In this document: piece after piece, positions 40,608 through 49,135 of the stretch
How the letters are laid out: each line of letters begins with the position of its first letter
Position numbering within the stretch: position 1 is the first letter of the stretch
Source: Streptomyces morookaense
GTDB lineage: Bacteria; Actinomycetota; Actinomycetes; Streptomycetales; Streptomycetaceae
Assembly (NCBI RefSeq): GCF_013030945.1
Contig: NZ_JABBXF010000002.1
Coordinates: forward strand, 1-64,000
Direction: 5' to 3'
DNA: 64,000 bases
Made by a program: the position numbers and the translations under genes
The notes under the pieces: generated by a model
Database searches by the model: none
Told to the model about the DNA's origin: nothing
What the model saw: the letters and a program-made list of their open reading frames with translations, nothing else

Positions 40608-41423
40608 GTGCACGGCTTCGATGTGAATCTGTCGATCCTCTTCACCGAACTCCCGCTGCTGGAACGGCCCGCGGCCGCAGCAGCAGCGGGCTTCGACGCG
40701 GTGGAGCTGTGGTGGCCCTGGCCGGAGGAACCGGTGCCGCAGCCGTCCGGACTCGCCGCACTGCGCGACGCGCTGCAGCACGCCGGCACGCAGCTCGTCG
40801 GGCTGAACTTCTACGCGGGCCGGCTGCCCGGCCCGGACCGGGGTGCACTGTCGCTTCCGGGCGCGGAGTCGGAGCGGTTCCGCGCGAACGTCGAAGTGGC
40901 CGCGGCCTTCGCGGAATCGGTGGGGTGCAAGGCGCTCAACGCGCTGTACGGGAACCGTGTTGCATCCGCCGCCCCCTCCGAGCAGGACGAACTCGCCCTG
41001 GACAACCTGGTGTTCGCCGCCCGCGCCGCCGACCGGGCAGGCGCCGTGCTGCTGATCGAGGCGCTGAACACGGCCGAGTCGCCCGACTACCCGGTGGTCA
41101 CCGCGGACCGGGCGGCCGAGGTGGCCGCGGCGGTGAACGCCGTGACGGGCCTGGGCAACGCGAAGATCCTGCTGGACCTCTACCACGTGGCGATGGGCGG
41201 GGCGGACGTGGCGGCGGTCGTCGACCGCCACGCGGAAAGCGCGGGCCACGTACAGATCGCGGACGTACCGGGGAGGGGCGCCCCGGGCACGGGGGCGCTC
41301 CCGCTGCGGGACTTGATACGGCGGGCGCGGGGCGCCGGGTACGGGGGCCGGATCGGCCTGGAGTACACCCCGGTCGGCCCGAGCGCCGACGCCTTCGACT
41401 GGCTGCACGGGTGCGCCCCGTAG
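40608..41423 (+). CDS. hyi: Hydroxypyruvate isomerase
   Basis: This 271-residue TIM-barrel enzyme interconverts hydroxypyruvate and tartronate semialdehyde. FDVNLSILFTELPLLERPAA, FDAVELWWPWP, VGLNFYAG, CKALNALYGN, LLIEALNTAESPDYPV, KILLDLYHVAMGG, HVQIADVPGRGAPGTG and IGLEYTP follow the Hyi family in order. The GTG at 40608 has GGAAGG at a longer than usual distance. It heads hyi-glxR-gcl, the glyoxylate-to-glycerate route. A hairpin spans its stop codon. Confidence 0.92.
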   Translation: MHGFDVNLSILFTELPLLERPAAAAAAGFDAVELWWPWPEEPVPQPSGLAALRDALQHAGTQLVGLNFYAGRLPGPDRGALSLPGAESERFRANVEVAAAFAESVGCKALNALYGNRVASAAPSEQDELALDNLVFAARAADRAGAVLLIEALNTAESPDYPVVTADRAAEVAAAVNAVTGLGNAKILLDLYHVAMGGADVAAVVDRHAESAGHVQIADVPGRGAPGTGALPLRDLIRRARGAGYGGRIGLEYTPVGPSADAFDWLHGCAP

Positions 41424-41445
41424 GGGCGCCCCGTCAGGGGCGCAC
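41411..41445 (+). promoter_or_regulatory. Hairpin across the hyi stop codon
   Basis: GTGCGCCCC (41411-41419) pairs with GGGGCGCAC (41437-41445), with a smaller GGGGCGCCCC hairpin inside. It lies between hyi and glxR and could reduce readthrough or protect the upstream message. There is no T-run. Confidence 0.5.
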
Positions 41446-41490
41446 CCCTACGAGGCGCTACCGAACCCCACTCGGAGAGGACACACACCA

Positions 41491-42381
41491 ATGCGCATCG
41501 CCTGGATAGGCCTCGGCATCATGGGCTCCCCCATGGCCGAGAACCTCCTCAAGGCCGGTCACCCGGTCACGGGGTACACCCTCGAACAGCACAAGCTCGA
41601 CCGCCTCGCCGCCGCGGGCGGCACCCCGGCCGCCTCCGTCGCCGACGCGGTCCGCGACGCGGACGTCGTCGTGACCATGCTCCCCGCCGACCCGGACGTC
41701 ACGGCCGTGGCCGGGGAGGTGCTGGCCCACGCCGCCCCCGGCACCCTCTACATCGACATGTCCACCGTCTCCCCCGCCACGGCTGCTCATCTCGCAACTG
41801 CCAGTGCCGCGAAGGGTGTCCGCTTCCTCGACGCCCCCGTCTCCGGAGGGGAGGCCGGAGCCCTGGAGGGCACGCTCTCCGTCATGGCCGGCGGCCCGGC
41901 GGACGACTTCCGGGCCGCAAAGCCGCTGTTCGCCGCGCTCGGCACCACCGTCGTCCACTGCGGCAGCGCTCCCGGATCCGGCCAGACCGTCAAGGCCGCC
42001 AACCAGCTGATCGTCGCCGTCAACCTCCAGGCCTGCGCCGAGGCCGTCGTCTTCCTCCGGAAGTCCGGCGTGGACCTCGACGCCGCCCTCGACGTCCTCG
42101 CGGGCGGCCTCGCCGGCTCGACGGTCCTCGCGCGCAAGCGGCACAACTTCCTGGACCGTACGTACGCCCCGGGCTTCCGGATCGACCTGCACCACAAGGA
42201 CATGGGCATCGTCACCGCCGCCGCCCGCGAGGCCGGTGCCGCCCTCCCCGTCGGCGGCGTGGTCGCGGGGCTGGTCGCCGCGCTCCGCGCACAGGGGGAC
42301 GGCGCCCTGGACCACTCCGCGCTGCTGCGCGGGGTGGAACGGCTCTCCGGCATCCCCACCGAGGAGTGCACGTGCCCGTGA
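41491..42381 (+). CDS. glxR: Tartronate semialdehyde reductase (2-hydroxy-3-oxopropionate reductase)
   Basis: This 296-residue beta-hydroxyacid dehydrogenase reduces tartronate semialdehyde to D-glycerate with NAD(P)H. The Rossmann motif is WIGLGIMGSPMAENLLKAGH, the substrate loop is FLDAPVSGGEAGALEGTLSV, the catalytic Lys lies in GQTVKAANQLIVAVN, and RIDLHHKDMGI closes the active site. GGAGAGG precedes the ATG by ~11 bases. The 3' end overlaps the gcl start region, so it is translated with Gcl. Confidence 0.94.
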   Translation: MRIAWIGLGIMGSPMAENLLKAGHPVTGYTLEQHKLDRLAAAGGTPAASVADAVRDADVVVTMLPADPDVTAVAGEVLAHAAPGTLYIDMSTVSPATAAHLATASAAKGVRFLDAPVSGGEAGALEGTLSVMAGGPADDFRAAKPLFAALGTTVVHCGSAPGSGQTVKAANQLIVAVNLQACAEAVVFLRKSGVDLDAALDVLAGGLAGSTVLARKRHNFLDRTYAPGFRIDLHHKDMGIVTAAAREAGAALPVGGVVAGLVAALRAQGDGALDHSALLRGVERLSGIPTEECTCP

Positions 42382-44102
42382 ACGTACGCACCATGCCCGC
42401 CATGCAGGCCGTCGTGCACATCCTCGAGGACGAGGGCGTCGACATCGCCTTCGGCTGCCCCGGCGCCGCCGTCCTCCCCCTCTACCAGGCGATGCAGCAA
42501 CTCGGCGGCATCGACCACCTCATCGTCCGCCACGAGGAGGGCGCCGCGCACATGGCCGACGGCTGGGCCCGGACCACCGGCCGGCCCGGCGTCGCCATCG
42601 CCACCTCCGGCCCCGGCGGCACCAATCTCGTCACCGGCCTCTACACCGCCTTCGCCGACTCGATCCCGATGGTGTGCATCACCGGCCAGGCCGTCTCCAC
42701 GAAACTGCACCAAGAGGCCTTCCAGGCCGTCGACATCGTCGGCATCGCCCGGCCCGTCACCAAGTGGGCAGTGCAGGTCGAGGAGGCGGCGCAGATCCCC
42801 TGGATCTTCCGCGAGGCGTTCCGGACCGCCCGCCAGGGGCGGCCGGGGCCGGTGCTCGTCGACATCCCGGTCGACATCGCCCGCCGCGAGATCGTGTACG
42901 ACCCCGCCCTCGACACCCGGCTGCCCGTCGCGCCCGTCCCACCCCATCCGCCGCGCGTCGAGGCCGCGTTGGACCTGCTGCTCGCCGCCGAGCGGCCGCT
43001 GGTCCTGGCGGGCGGCGGGGTGATCCTGGCCGACGCGTCGGCGGAACTGCGCGCACTGGTCGAACACCTCCGCGTCCCCTTCCAGGTGACCCTGATGGGC
43101 AAGGGCGTCATCGAGGACGACCACGAGCTGCACCTGGGCACCACCGGCATCCAGACCTCGCAGCGCTACGCCAACGCCTCGTTCCTGGAGGCCGACTTCG
43201 TCCTGGCCGTGGGCGCCCGCTTCGGCGACCGGCACACCGGGGCGGACACCGCCGTCTACCGGGGCGACCGCACGTTCGTCCACGTCGACATCGAACCCAC
43301 CCAGCTCGGCCGGGTCATCGCACCGGATCTCGGCATCGTCTCCGACGCCCGGCTCTTCCTCGCCGCCCTGCTCGCCGCGGCCCGGGCCCGCGGCGCCCGG
43401 CCCCGCACCGACGCCTGGACGGCGCGCTGCCGCGAGCTCAAACGCACCCTCATCCGCCGCGACGACTTCGACGACGTGCCCGTCAAGGCGCCCCGCGTGT
43501 ACCGGGAGATCAACGAAGTCTTCGGCGAGGACACCTACTTCGTCACCGCCATCGGCCTCTACCAGATCTGGGGCGGCCAGCACCAGAAGGCCCATCTGCC
43601 CCGCCGCTACCAGGTGTGCGGCCAGGCCGGGCCGCTCGGCTGGGAGCTCCCCGCCGCCATCGGCGTCAGGAAGGCGCTGGAGGGCATGGGCCGCGGCGGC
43701 ACCGAAGTCGTGGGCATCGTCGGCGACTACGGCTTCCAGTACACGGTGGAGGAGCTGGCCGTGGCGGCGCAGTACGACGTGCCGCTCGTCCTGATCATGC
43801 TCAACAACACCTACCTGGGCCTGATCCGGCAGGCGTCGGCCGGCTACGGGATGAACTACCAGGTCGACATCCACTACGACGAGACGGGCACGGACACCGT
43901 CAAGATCATGGAGGCCTACGGCTGTTCCGGCCGCCGCGTCACCGACCCGGCCGGCATCCGCCCGGCGATCGAATGGGCCCGCAAGGAGGCCGTGGCGACC
44001 TCGCGGCCGGTGCTGGTCGAGATCATGATCGAACGCGAGGCGGATGCGCCGCACGGTCAGGAGATCGACTCGGTGCAGGAATCCGAGGGCGCCGCCCCAT
44101 AA
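42372..44102 (+). CDS. gcl: Glyoxylate carboligase
   Basis: This 576-residue thiamin-diphosphate enzyme joins two glyoxylates to tartronate semialdehyde and CO2. AFGCPGAAVLPLYQAM marks the ThDP domain, in which Val replaces the usual catalytic Glu, as known for Gcl. EEGAAHMADGWAR, ATSGPGGTNLVTGLYTAFAD, and the cofactor motif GIVGDYGFQ (GDY instead of GDG) through MLNNTYLGLIRQ follow the family. GTG 42372 has GAGGAG 5 bases ahead; GTG 42378 is possible. FAD binding, structural in this family, is expected. Confidence 0.95.
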   Translation: MPVNVRTMPAMQAVVHILEDEGVDIAFGCPGAAVLPLYQAMQQLGGIDHLIVRHEEGAAHMADGWARTTGRPGVAIATSGPGGTNLVTGLYTAFADSIPMVCITGQAVSTKLHQEAFQAVDIVGIARPVTKWAVQVEEAAQIPWIFREAFRTARQGRPGPVLVDIPVDIARREIVYDPALDTRLPVAPVPPHPPRVEAALDLLLAAERPLVLAGGGVILADASAELRALVEHLRVPFQVTLMGKGVIEDDHELHLGTTGIQTSQRYANASFLEADFVLAVGARFGDRHTGADTAVYRGDRTFVHVDIEPTQLGRVIAPDLGIVSDARLFLAALLAAARARGARPRTDAWTARCRELKRTLIRRDDFDDVPVKAPRVYREINEVFGEDTYFVTAIGLYQIWGGQHQKAHLPRRYQVCGQAGPLGWELPAAIGVRKALEGMGRGGTEVVGIVGDYGFQYTVEELAVAAQYDVPLVLIMLNNTYLGLIRQASAGYGMNYQVDIHYDETGTDTVKIMEAYGCSGRRVTDPAGIRPAIEWARKEAVATSRPVLVEIMIEREADAPHGQEIDSVQESEGAAP

Positions 44103-44190
44103 GGGGCGCTGGGGGCACCTCTGGGGGTCCCCCCCCCAGCGGTAGCTGGGGGAGGTAGCTGGGGGAGGAACTGCGCGACCAGCCACAACG
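44101..44190. repeat. GC-rich repeat and hairpins after gcl
   Basis: An AAGGGGCGC remnant is followed by a CTGGGGG/CCCCCAG hairpin (44121-44139), short GGTAGCTGGGGGA direct repeats, and then the GGAACTGCGCGACCAGCCAC tail of the REP-like family. Likely terminator for gcl. The rest of the gap to 44314 shows nothing further. Confidence 0.65.
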
Positions 44191-44314
44191 CACCCGCACC
44201 CGAAAGACGACGCTCCAGCGGGGCCACGGCTTACGGAATCGCTCCCCCGAGCGCCCGGCATCGTGGACGATGGGGTTCCCATACCCCGCTCTCCATACCC
44301 CGCTGGAGCCGAAG

Positions 44315-45001
44315 ATGGCCAAGAGCGTGCCGGTGCAATGCCCCACGTGCCACCGGGAGCACTCCTTCACCCCGCCCACCTTCCCCTGTGCCTGCGGCGC
44401 TCCCCTCACCCTGCCGGTTCTGCCGGACGCGGCACCCGAGTTACTCGGGCACCGCACCTGGCGGGACTCCTGGGTGTCGGTGCGCTGCACCGCCTGCGAC
44501 CGCGAGGGCCAGTGGCCGCGGCCGGAGTTCGGCTGCTCGTGCGGCGCCGTGATGCGGCTGCCGGTGCCGGACGACGAGGCCGCCGCACCGGATGCGCCGC
44601 CGCGGGCCGGGACGCGCCCCGCCTTCCGGCCCGTCGCCATCCGCACCGAGCGCGATGCCGTCATGGCCGCCGAACGCTATCTGCGCTGGCTCGGCTTCAC
44701 CGATGTGCGCCGCCCGGGCAACTGCCCGGCACCCGCCGTCGCGGGAGTCGACCTGCGCGCCACCGGCCTCGTCGCCCGGGTCGACCCGACGACCCTCCCC
44801 ACCACGCTGCGCGACGTCGAATGCCTGTGGCTGCACGGCCTGCTGGACTCCGCGGCCGCCGTCTGCTTCTCCCTGGCCGGGTACGCGCCGGATGCGCGAT
44901 GCCGCGCCGACGACCTGTGCCTGCCGCTGTTCGTCCTGGACCTTGCCGGGACGCCGCAGCCGTTGAACGACTGGGCGGACGAACTGGTGAAGCGGGGCTG
45001 A
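44315..45001 (+). CDS. Zinc-ribbon protein with possible degenerate restriction-endonuclease-like domain
   Basis: This 228-residue protein begins with two cysteine ribbons: QCPTCHREH...CACGAP and VRCTACDRE...CSCGAV (CxxC paired with CxC). The C-terminal ~115 residues read ERYLRWLGFTDVRRPG, AGVDLRATGLVARVDP, then helices and LCLPLFVLDLAG; the order resembles a restriction-endonuclease-like fold in which the usual D-x(n)-Q/E-x-K triad seems changed (VDP where a Lys would be expected). DNA or RNA binding is likely, nuclease activity doubtful. GGAG precedes ATG 44315. It stands alone. Confidence 0.7.
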   Translation: MAKSVPVQCPTCHREHSFTPPTFPCACGAPLTLPVLPDAAPELLGHRTWRDSWVSVRCTACDREGQWPRPEFGCSCGAVMRLPVPDDEAAAPDAPPRAGTRPAFRPVAIRTERDAVMAAERYLRWLGFTDVRRPGNCPAPAVAGVDLRATGLVARVDPTTLPTTLRDVECLWLHGLLDSAAAVCFSLAGYAPDARCRADDLCLPLFVLDLAGTPQPLNDWADELVKRG

Positions 45002-45004
45002 GCC

Positions 45005-45171
45005 GTGCCCCGTAAGGGGCGCGGGGAACTGCGCGACCAGCCACGACGCACCCGCAGCCGACGTCCCCGGGGCTTCGCCCCGGACCCCACGGTAGTGCGT
45101 CGGCTGCAGGCCGGTGGGGGCCGGTCGCGCAGTTCCCCGCGCCCCTTACGGGGCGCCCCCTACGGGGCGCC
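45005..45171. repeat. Full-length REP-like inverted repeat element
   Basis: The left arm (45006-45045, with GTAAGGGGCGCGGGGAACTG) and inverted right arm (45123-45170) flank a central GC stem (CCCCGGGGCTTCGCCCCGG) and a CAGCCGACG/CGTCGGCTG pair. This is the most complete copy of the family in the window. It lies between two convergent genes and probably ends both transcripts. Confidence 0.85.
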
Positions 45172-46773
45172 CACGGCGCGCAGTTCCACCTTTCGCACCT
45201 TGCCGCTCACCGTCATCGGGAACGCCTCCAGGATCCGTACATACCGCGGCACCTTGTAGTGCGCCAGCCTCCCCCGGCAGAAGCGCGCGAGCTCCTCGCG
45301 GCTGAGCGTGTCCGCCGGGTTCCGCAGGATCACGCAGGCCATGATCTCCTCGCCGTACTTCTCGTCCGGCACTCCGACGACCTGCACGTCGGCGATCTTC
45401 GGATGGGTGTGCAGGAACTCCTCGATCTCGCGCGGGTAGACGTTCTCCCCGCCCCTGATGATCATGTCCTTGATGCGGCCGACGATCCGGACGAAGCCGT
45501 CCTCGTCCATCACCGCCAAGTCGCCCGTGTGCATCCAGCGTTCACCGTCGATCGCCTCGGCCGTCCGCTCCGGGTCGTTCCAGTAGCCGAGCATCACCGA
45601 GTACCCCCGGGTGCACAGCTCCCCCGGCTCCCCGCGCGGCACGACCTCGCCCGTCGCGGCGTCGACGACCTTCACCTCGACGTGCGGCTGCACCCGCCCC
45701 ACCGTCCCGGTGCGCCGCTCCAGGTCGTCGTCCCGGCCCGTCTGCGTGGAGACCGGCGAGGTCTCCGTCATGCCGTAGCAGATGGCGACTTCGGCCATGT
45801 GCATCTCCGCCACCACCCGCTTCATCACCTCGGCCGGGCACGGCGAGCCGGCCATGATCCCGGTGCGCAGCGACGACAGGTCGTACGTGGCGAAGTCGGG
45901 CAGCGCGAGCTCGGCGATGAACATCGTCGGGACCCCGTACAGCGCCGTGCAGCGCTCGCGTTCCACCGCGTGGAGCGCAGCCGTGGCGTCGAACAACGGG
46001 GACGGCACGACGATGCAGGCACCGTGCGAGGTGGCCGCGAGGTTGCCCATGACCATGCCGAAGCAGTGGTAGAAGGGCACGGGCAGCGCGATGCGGTCCT
46101 CGGCGGTGTAGCCGAGGGCCTCGCCCACGAAATAGCCGTTGTTGAGGATGTTGCGGTGGGAGAGCGTGGCCCCCTTCGCGAAGCCCGTGGTGCCCGAGGT
46201 GTACTGGATGTTGACCGGGTCCTCGCAGCGCAGGCCCGCCTCGCGCGCGGCGAGCCGGGCCGGGTCGGTGCGCCGGCCGAGTTCGACGAGCCCGGTCCAG
46301 GTCGGGTCGTCGATGTAGACGACGTCGCGCAGCGCCGGGCAGCCGGAGCGCACCTGCTCGACCATGCGCCGGTAGTCGCTGGTGCGGTGCTCGACGGAGG
46401 AGACGAGCAGCGAGATGCCCGCCTGGCGCAGCACGTAGTCCAGTTCGTGCACCCGGTAGGCGGGGTTGACGTTGACCATGACGGCGCCGATGCGGGCGGT
46501 GGCGTACTGGACCAGTACCCACTCGGGGCAGTTGACGGCCCAGATGCCGACCCGGTCGCCCTTGGCCACACCTTTGGCGAGCAGCCCGAGGGCGACTTCC
46601 TCGACCGCCCGCCCGAACTCCGCGTACGTCCAGCGGCGTCCGCCCGGGACGTCGACGAGTGCTTCGCGGTCGCCGAAGGCCGCGACCGTGCGGGCCAGGT
46701 TGGCGCCGATGGTCTCCTCCAGCAGCGGCGTGTCGGTGGGGCCCGCCGCGTAGGAAGGTGTGGGGGTGCTCAC
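45160..46773 (-). CDS. AMP-dependent acyl-CoA synthetase (FadD-type)
   Basis: This 537-residue ligase activates a fatty or other carboxylic acid. It shows the ATP loop [62 protein letters not shown] and [11 protein letters not shown] with the catalytic Lys. [19 protein letters not shown] and [15 protein letters not shown] fit medium/long-chain acyl-CoA ligases. GTG 46773 has GGAGGAGG ahead and overlaps the stop of the upstream ligase (GTGA). The last codons fall near the inverted repeat. Confidence 0.9.
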   Translation of the reverse strand: MSTPTPSYAAGPTDTPLLEETIGANLARTVAAFGDREALVDVPGGRRWTYAEFGRAVEEVALGLLAKGVAKGDRVGIWAVNCPEWVLVQYATARIGAVMVNVNPAYRVHELDYVLRQAGISLLVSSVEHRTSDYRRMVEQVRSGCPALRDVVYIDDPTWTGLVELGRRTDPARLAAREAGLRCEDPVNIQYTSGTTGFAKGATLSHRNILNNGYFVGEALGYTAEDRIALPVPFYHCFGMVMGNLAATSHGACIVVPSPLFDATAALHAVERERCTALYGVPTMFIAELALPDFATYDLSSLRTGIMAGSPCPAEVMKRVVAEMHMAEVAICYGMTETSPVSTQTGRDDDLERRTGTVGRVQPHVEVKVVDAATGEVVPRGEPGELCTRGYSVMLGYWNDPERTAEAIDGERWMHTGDLAVMDEDGFVRIVGRIKDMIIRGGENVYPREIEEFLHTHPKIADVQVVGVPDEKYGEEIMACVILRNPADTLSREELARFCRGRLAHYKVPRYVRILEAFPMTVSGKVRKVELRAVGAP

Positions 46774-48470
46774 CGGTGGTCCTCCTCCCGGTACTCGGCC
46801 GTACCGTCGCCCTGCGCGGTGCGCTCGCGCAGCTCGATGCGGCGGATCTTGCCGGAGACGGTCTTGGGCAGGTCCGCGAACTCCAGGCGGCGGATGCGCT
46901 TGTAGGGGGCGAGCACGGCCCGCGAGTGGGCGAAGAGGGCCGCGGCCGTCTCCGGGCCGGGCTCCCACCCCTCGGCGAGGACGACGTACGCCTTCGGCAC
47001 GGACAGCCGCACGGGATCGGGTGCGGGGACGACCGCGGCCTCGGCCACGGCCTCGTGTTCGAGGAGGGCGCTCTCGAGCTCGAAGGGCGAGATCTTGTAG
47101 TCGCTGGACTTGAACACGTCGTCGGCGCGCCCGATATAGGAGATGTATCCCTCCGCATCCCGTGCCCCGATGTCGCCGGTGCGGTAGTAACCGCCCTGCA
47201 TCACCTCGGCCGTGCGCTCCGGGTCGCCCGCGTACCCGGTCATCACGCCGACGGGCAGGGCCGAGAGGTCGACCGCGATCTCGCCCTCGCCGGCGGGCTC
47301 ACCGCTCTGCGGGTCGAGCAGGGCGATGCGGAATCCGGGGCTGGGCCGGCCCATGGAGCCCGGCTTGAGCAGCTGGCCCGGCGGGTTGGCGACCTGGACC
47401 GTGGTCTCGGTCTGGCCGAAGCCGTCGCGGATGGTCAGCCCCCACGAGCGCCGAACCGCCTCGATGACCTCGGGGTTGAGCGGTTCGCCCGCGGAGACGG
47501 CCTCGCGGGGCGGGGTGCGCAGTGCGCCGAGGTCGGCCTGGATCAGCATGCGCCACACGGTGGGCGGTGCGCAGAAGGTGGTGACGCCGCAGCGGTCCAT
47601 CTCGGCCATCAGGCGCGCGGCGTCGAAACGGGTGTAGTTGTGGACGAAGACGGTGGCTTCGGCGTTCCAGGGGGCGAAGAGGTTGGACCAGGCGTGCTTG
47701 GCCCAGCCCGGCGAGGAGATGTTGAGGTGGACGTCGCCGGGCCGCAGGCCGATCCAGTACATGGTGCTCAAGTGCCCGATGGGGTAGGACACATGCGTGT
47801 GCTCGACGAGCTTGGGGCGGGCGGTGGTGCCGGAGGTGAAGTAGAGCAGCAGGGGGTCGCCGGCCCGGGTGGGCCCGTCGGGGGTGAAACCGTCGGGGGC
47901 GGCGTACGAGTCCTCGTAGGCGAGCCACTGCCCGCCGGCCGGGGCGCCCCCGACGGCGATGCGCGTGTAACCGCCAGGCACCTCGGCGAACTTGGCGGCG
48001 TCCCCGGCCCGTACGACCACGTGCCGCGCACCGCCGCGCCCGATGCGGTCGGCGAGGTCGGCGGGACCCAGCAGCGGGGTGGCCGGGATGACGACGGCGC
48101 GCAGCTTCATCGCGGCCAGGGCCGTCTCCCACAACTCGGCCTGGTTGCCGAGCATGACGAGGATGCGGTCGCCGGCCCGTACCCCGTGGCCGCGCAGCCA
48201 GTTGGCCACCCGGTCCGAGCGGCGGCGCAGGGCGTCGAAGGAGTGGCGCTCCTCGCTGCCGTCCTCCTCCACGATCCACAGCGCGGTGCGGTCGTTGTTC
48301 TCGGCGATGCAGTCGAACCAGTCGAGCGCCCAGTTGAACGTCTCGGGCCGCGGCCAGACGAACCCCTCGTACGCCGCCTTGTAGTCCTCGCGGTGGGCGA
48401 GCAGGAAATCCCGTGCGGCCCGGAATCCGCTCGCGGCGCCGGTCTCGTCGGCGGGTTTCGTTGCCGTCAC
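46770..48470 (-). CDS. Acyl-CoA synthetase (ACSM/acetyl-CoA synthetase-like)
   Basis: This 566-residue adenylate-forming enzyme has [67 protein letters not shown] and [19 protein letters not shown], ending [18 protein letters not shown]. It resembles medium-chain ACSM ligases. The GTG has AGGAGG directly upstream. It is first in a two-ligase operon with a GTGA overlap. The 5' region carries a set of ~11-bp direct repeats (48536-48623). Confidence 0.9.
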   Translation of the reverse strand: MTATKPADETGAASGFRAARDFLLAHREDYKAAYEGFVWPRPETFNWALDWFDCIAENNDRTALWIVEEDGSEERHSFDALRRRSDRVANWLRGHGVRAGDRILVMLGNQAELWETALAAMKLRAVVIPATPLLGPADLADRIGRGGARHVVVRAGDAAKFAEVPGGYTRIAVGGAPAGGQWLAYEDSYAAPDGFTPDGPTRAGDPLLLYFTSGTTARPKLVEHTHVSYPIGHLSTMYWIGLRPGDVHLNISSPGWAKHAWSNLFAPWNAEATVFVHNYTRFDAARLMAEMDRCGVTTFCAPPTVWRMLIQADLGALRTPPREAVSAGEPLNPEVIEAVRRSWGLTIRDGFGQTETTVQVANPPGQLLKPGSMGRPSPGFRIALLDPQSGEPAGEGEIAVDLSALPVGVMTGYAGDPERTAEVMQGGYYRTGDIGARDAEGYISYIGRADDVFKSSDYKISPFELESALLEHEAVAEAAVVPAPDPVRLSVPKAYVVLAEGWEPGPETAAALFAHSRAVLAPYKRIRRLEFADLPKTVSGKIRRIELRERTAQGDGTAEYREEDHR

Positions 48471-48535
48471 TCTTCCTCCTGGTTGCTGCGTTGCCGTGTT
48501 GCCGTGTTGCTGTTCCGGACAGCCCCCGCGTTCGG

Positions 48536-48623
48536 CACAGGCCTGTCACAGGCCCATTCACAGGCCCACGTCAACGAGCCGTCAAGGGTGCACCGGGCAG
48601 GGTCAACAGGCTGTCAAGGAGGC
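48536..48623. promoter_or_regulatory. Array of ~11-bp direct repeats between the ligase operon and the SAV_915-type gene
   Basis: The tract parses as CACAGGCCTGT, CACAGGCCCATT, CACAGGCCCAC, GTCAACGAGCC, GTCAAGGGTGC, a 10-base spacer, GTCAACAGGCT and GTCAAGGAGGC. Units of 11 (10-12) bases put each on one helix face, as for OmpR/PhoP-type regulators. On the minus strand the GTCAA units are TTGAC, so they may also serve as -35 boxes. Confidence 0.5.
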
Positions 48624-48688
48624 GCTCGTCCGGCACCGGTCCGGGCATAGCGTGAGCGACGCAGCTCCCACACCTCCCGAGGACCGTC

Positions 48689-49096
48689 ATGCATCTCAGC
48701 CGTACCCCCTCCGAAGCGGCCGCAGTCGCCGCCGTCATCAGCGACATCACGGGCGACGCCTCCCGCGCCGACGACGGGGAACCCTCCCATCCCGTGACCG
48801 CCCGGCGCGCCACCGATCCCCTGTACGTGCCCGTACGGCGCTGCCGCGGCGGCTACGCGCTCCGCGTCTTCCGCACCCCCCTCGGCTCCCGCACGGCCGT
48901 CGCCTTCACCACCGGGCGGCGGCTTCTCGACTGTCTGGGCCCCGGAGCGGACTCCGTGCGCCTCTCCCTCCCCGCGGTACGGGCCCTGGCCGAGCCGCTC
49001 GGCGTGGCCCTCGTCTCCGTGGACCCGCAGCTGACGGCCCCCGCCGTGACGTCCCTCCCCGAGGGCCCCGAGCTCCTGCCGGTCACCCCCGCCTGA
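48689..49096 (+). CDS. SAV_915-like small protein
   Basis: This 135-residue protein has an acidic, poorly ordered N-terminus and a globular part: DPLYVPVRRCRGGYALRVFR, AVAFTTGRRLLDCLGPGAD, RLSLPAVRALAEPLGVALVS and DPQLTAPAV. This order fits the SAV_915 family, distantly like SseB. CGAGGA precedes the ATG. It is followed after 39 bases by a diaminopimelate decarboxylase-type gene and is likely co-transcribed. Function unknown. Confidence 0.7.
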   Translation: MHLSRTPSEAAAVAAVISDITGDASRADDGEPSHPVTARRATDPLYVPVRRCRGGYALRVFRTPLGSRTAVAFTTGRRLLDCLGPGADSVRLSLPAVRALAEPLGVALVSVDPQLTAPAVTSLPEGPELLPVTPA

Positions 49097-49135
49097 GCCC
49101 GCCCCCGCCTCCGCACCACCCGAAGGAAGCCCTTC

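Noticed and set aside
45005..45171. The long inverted repeat as an insertion sequence remnant.
   Set aside because: No transposase fragment or target duplication; related copies occur between several unrelated genes and look like REP elements.
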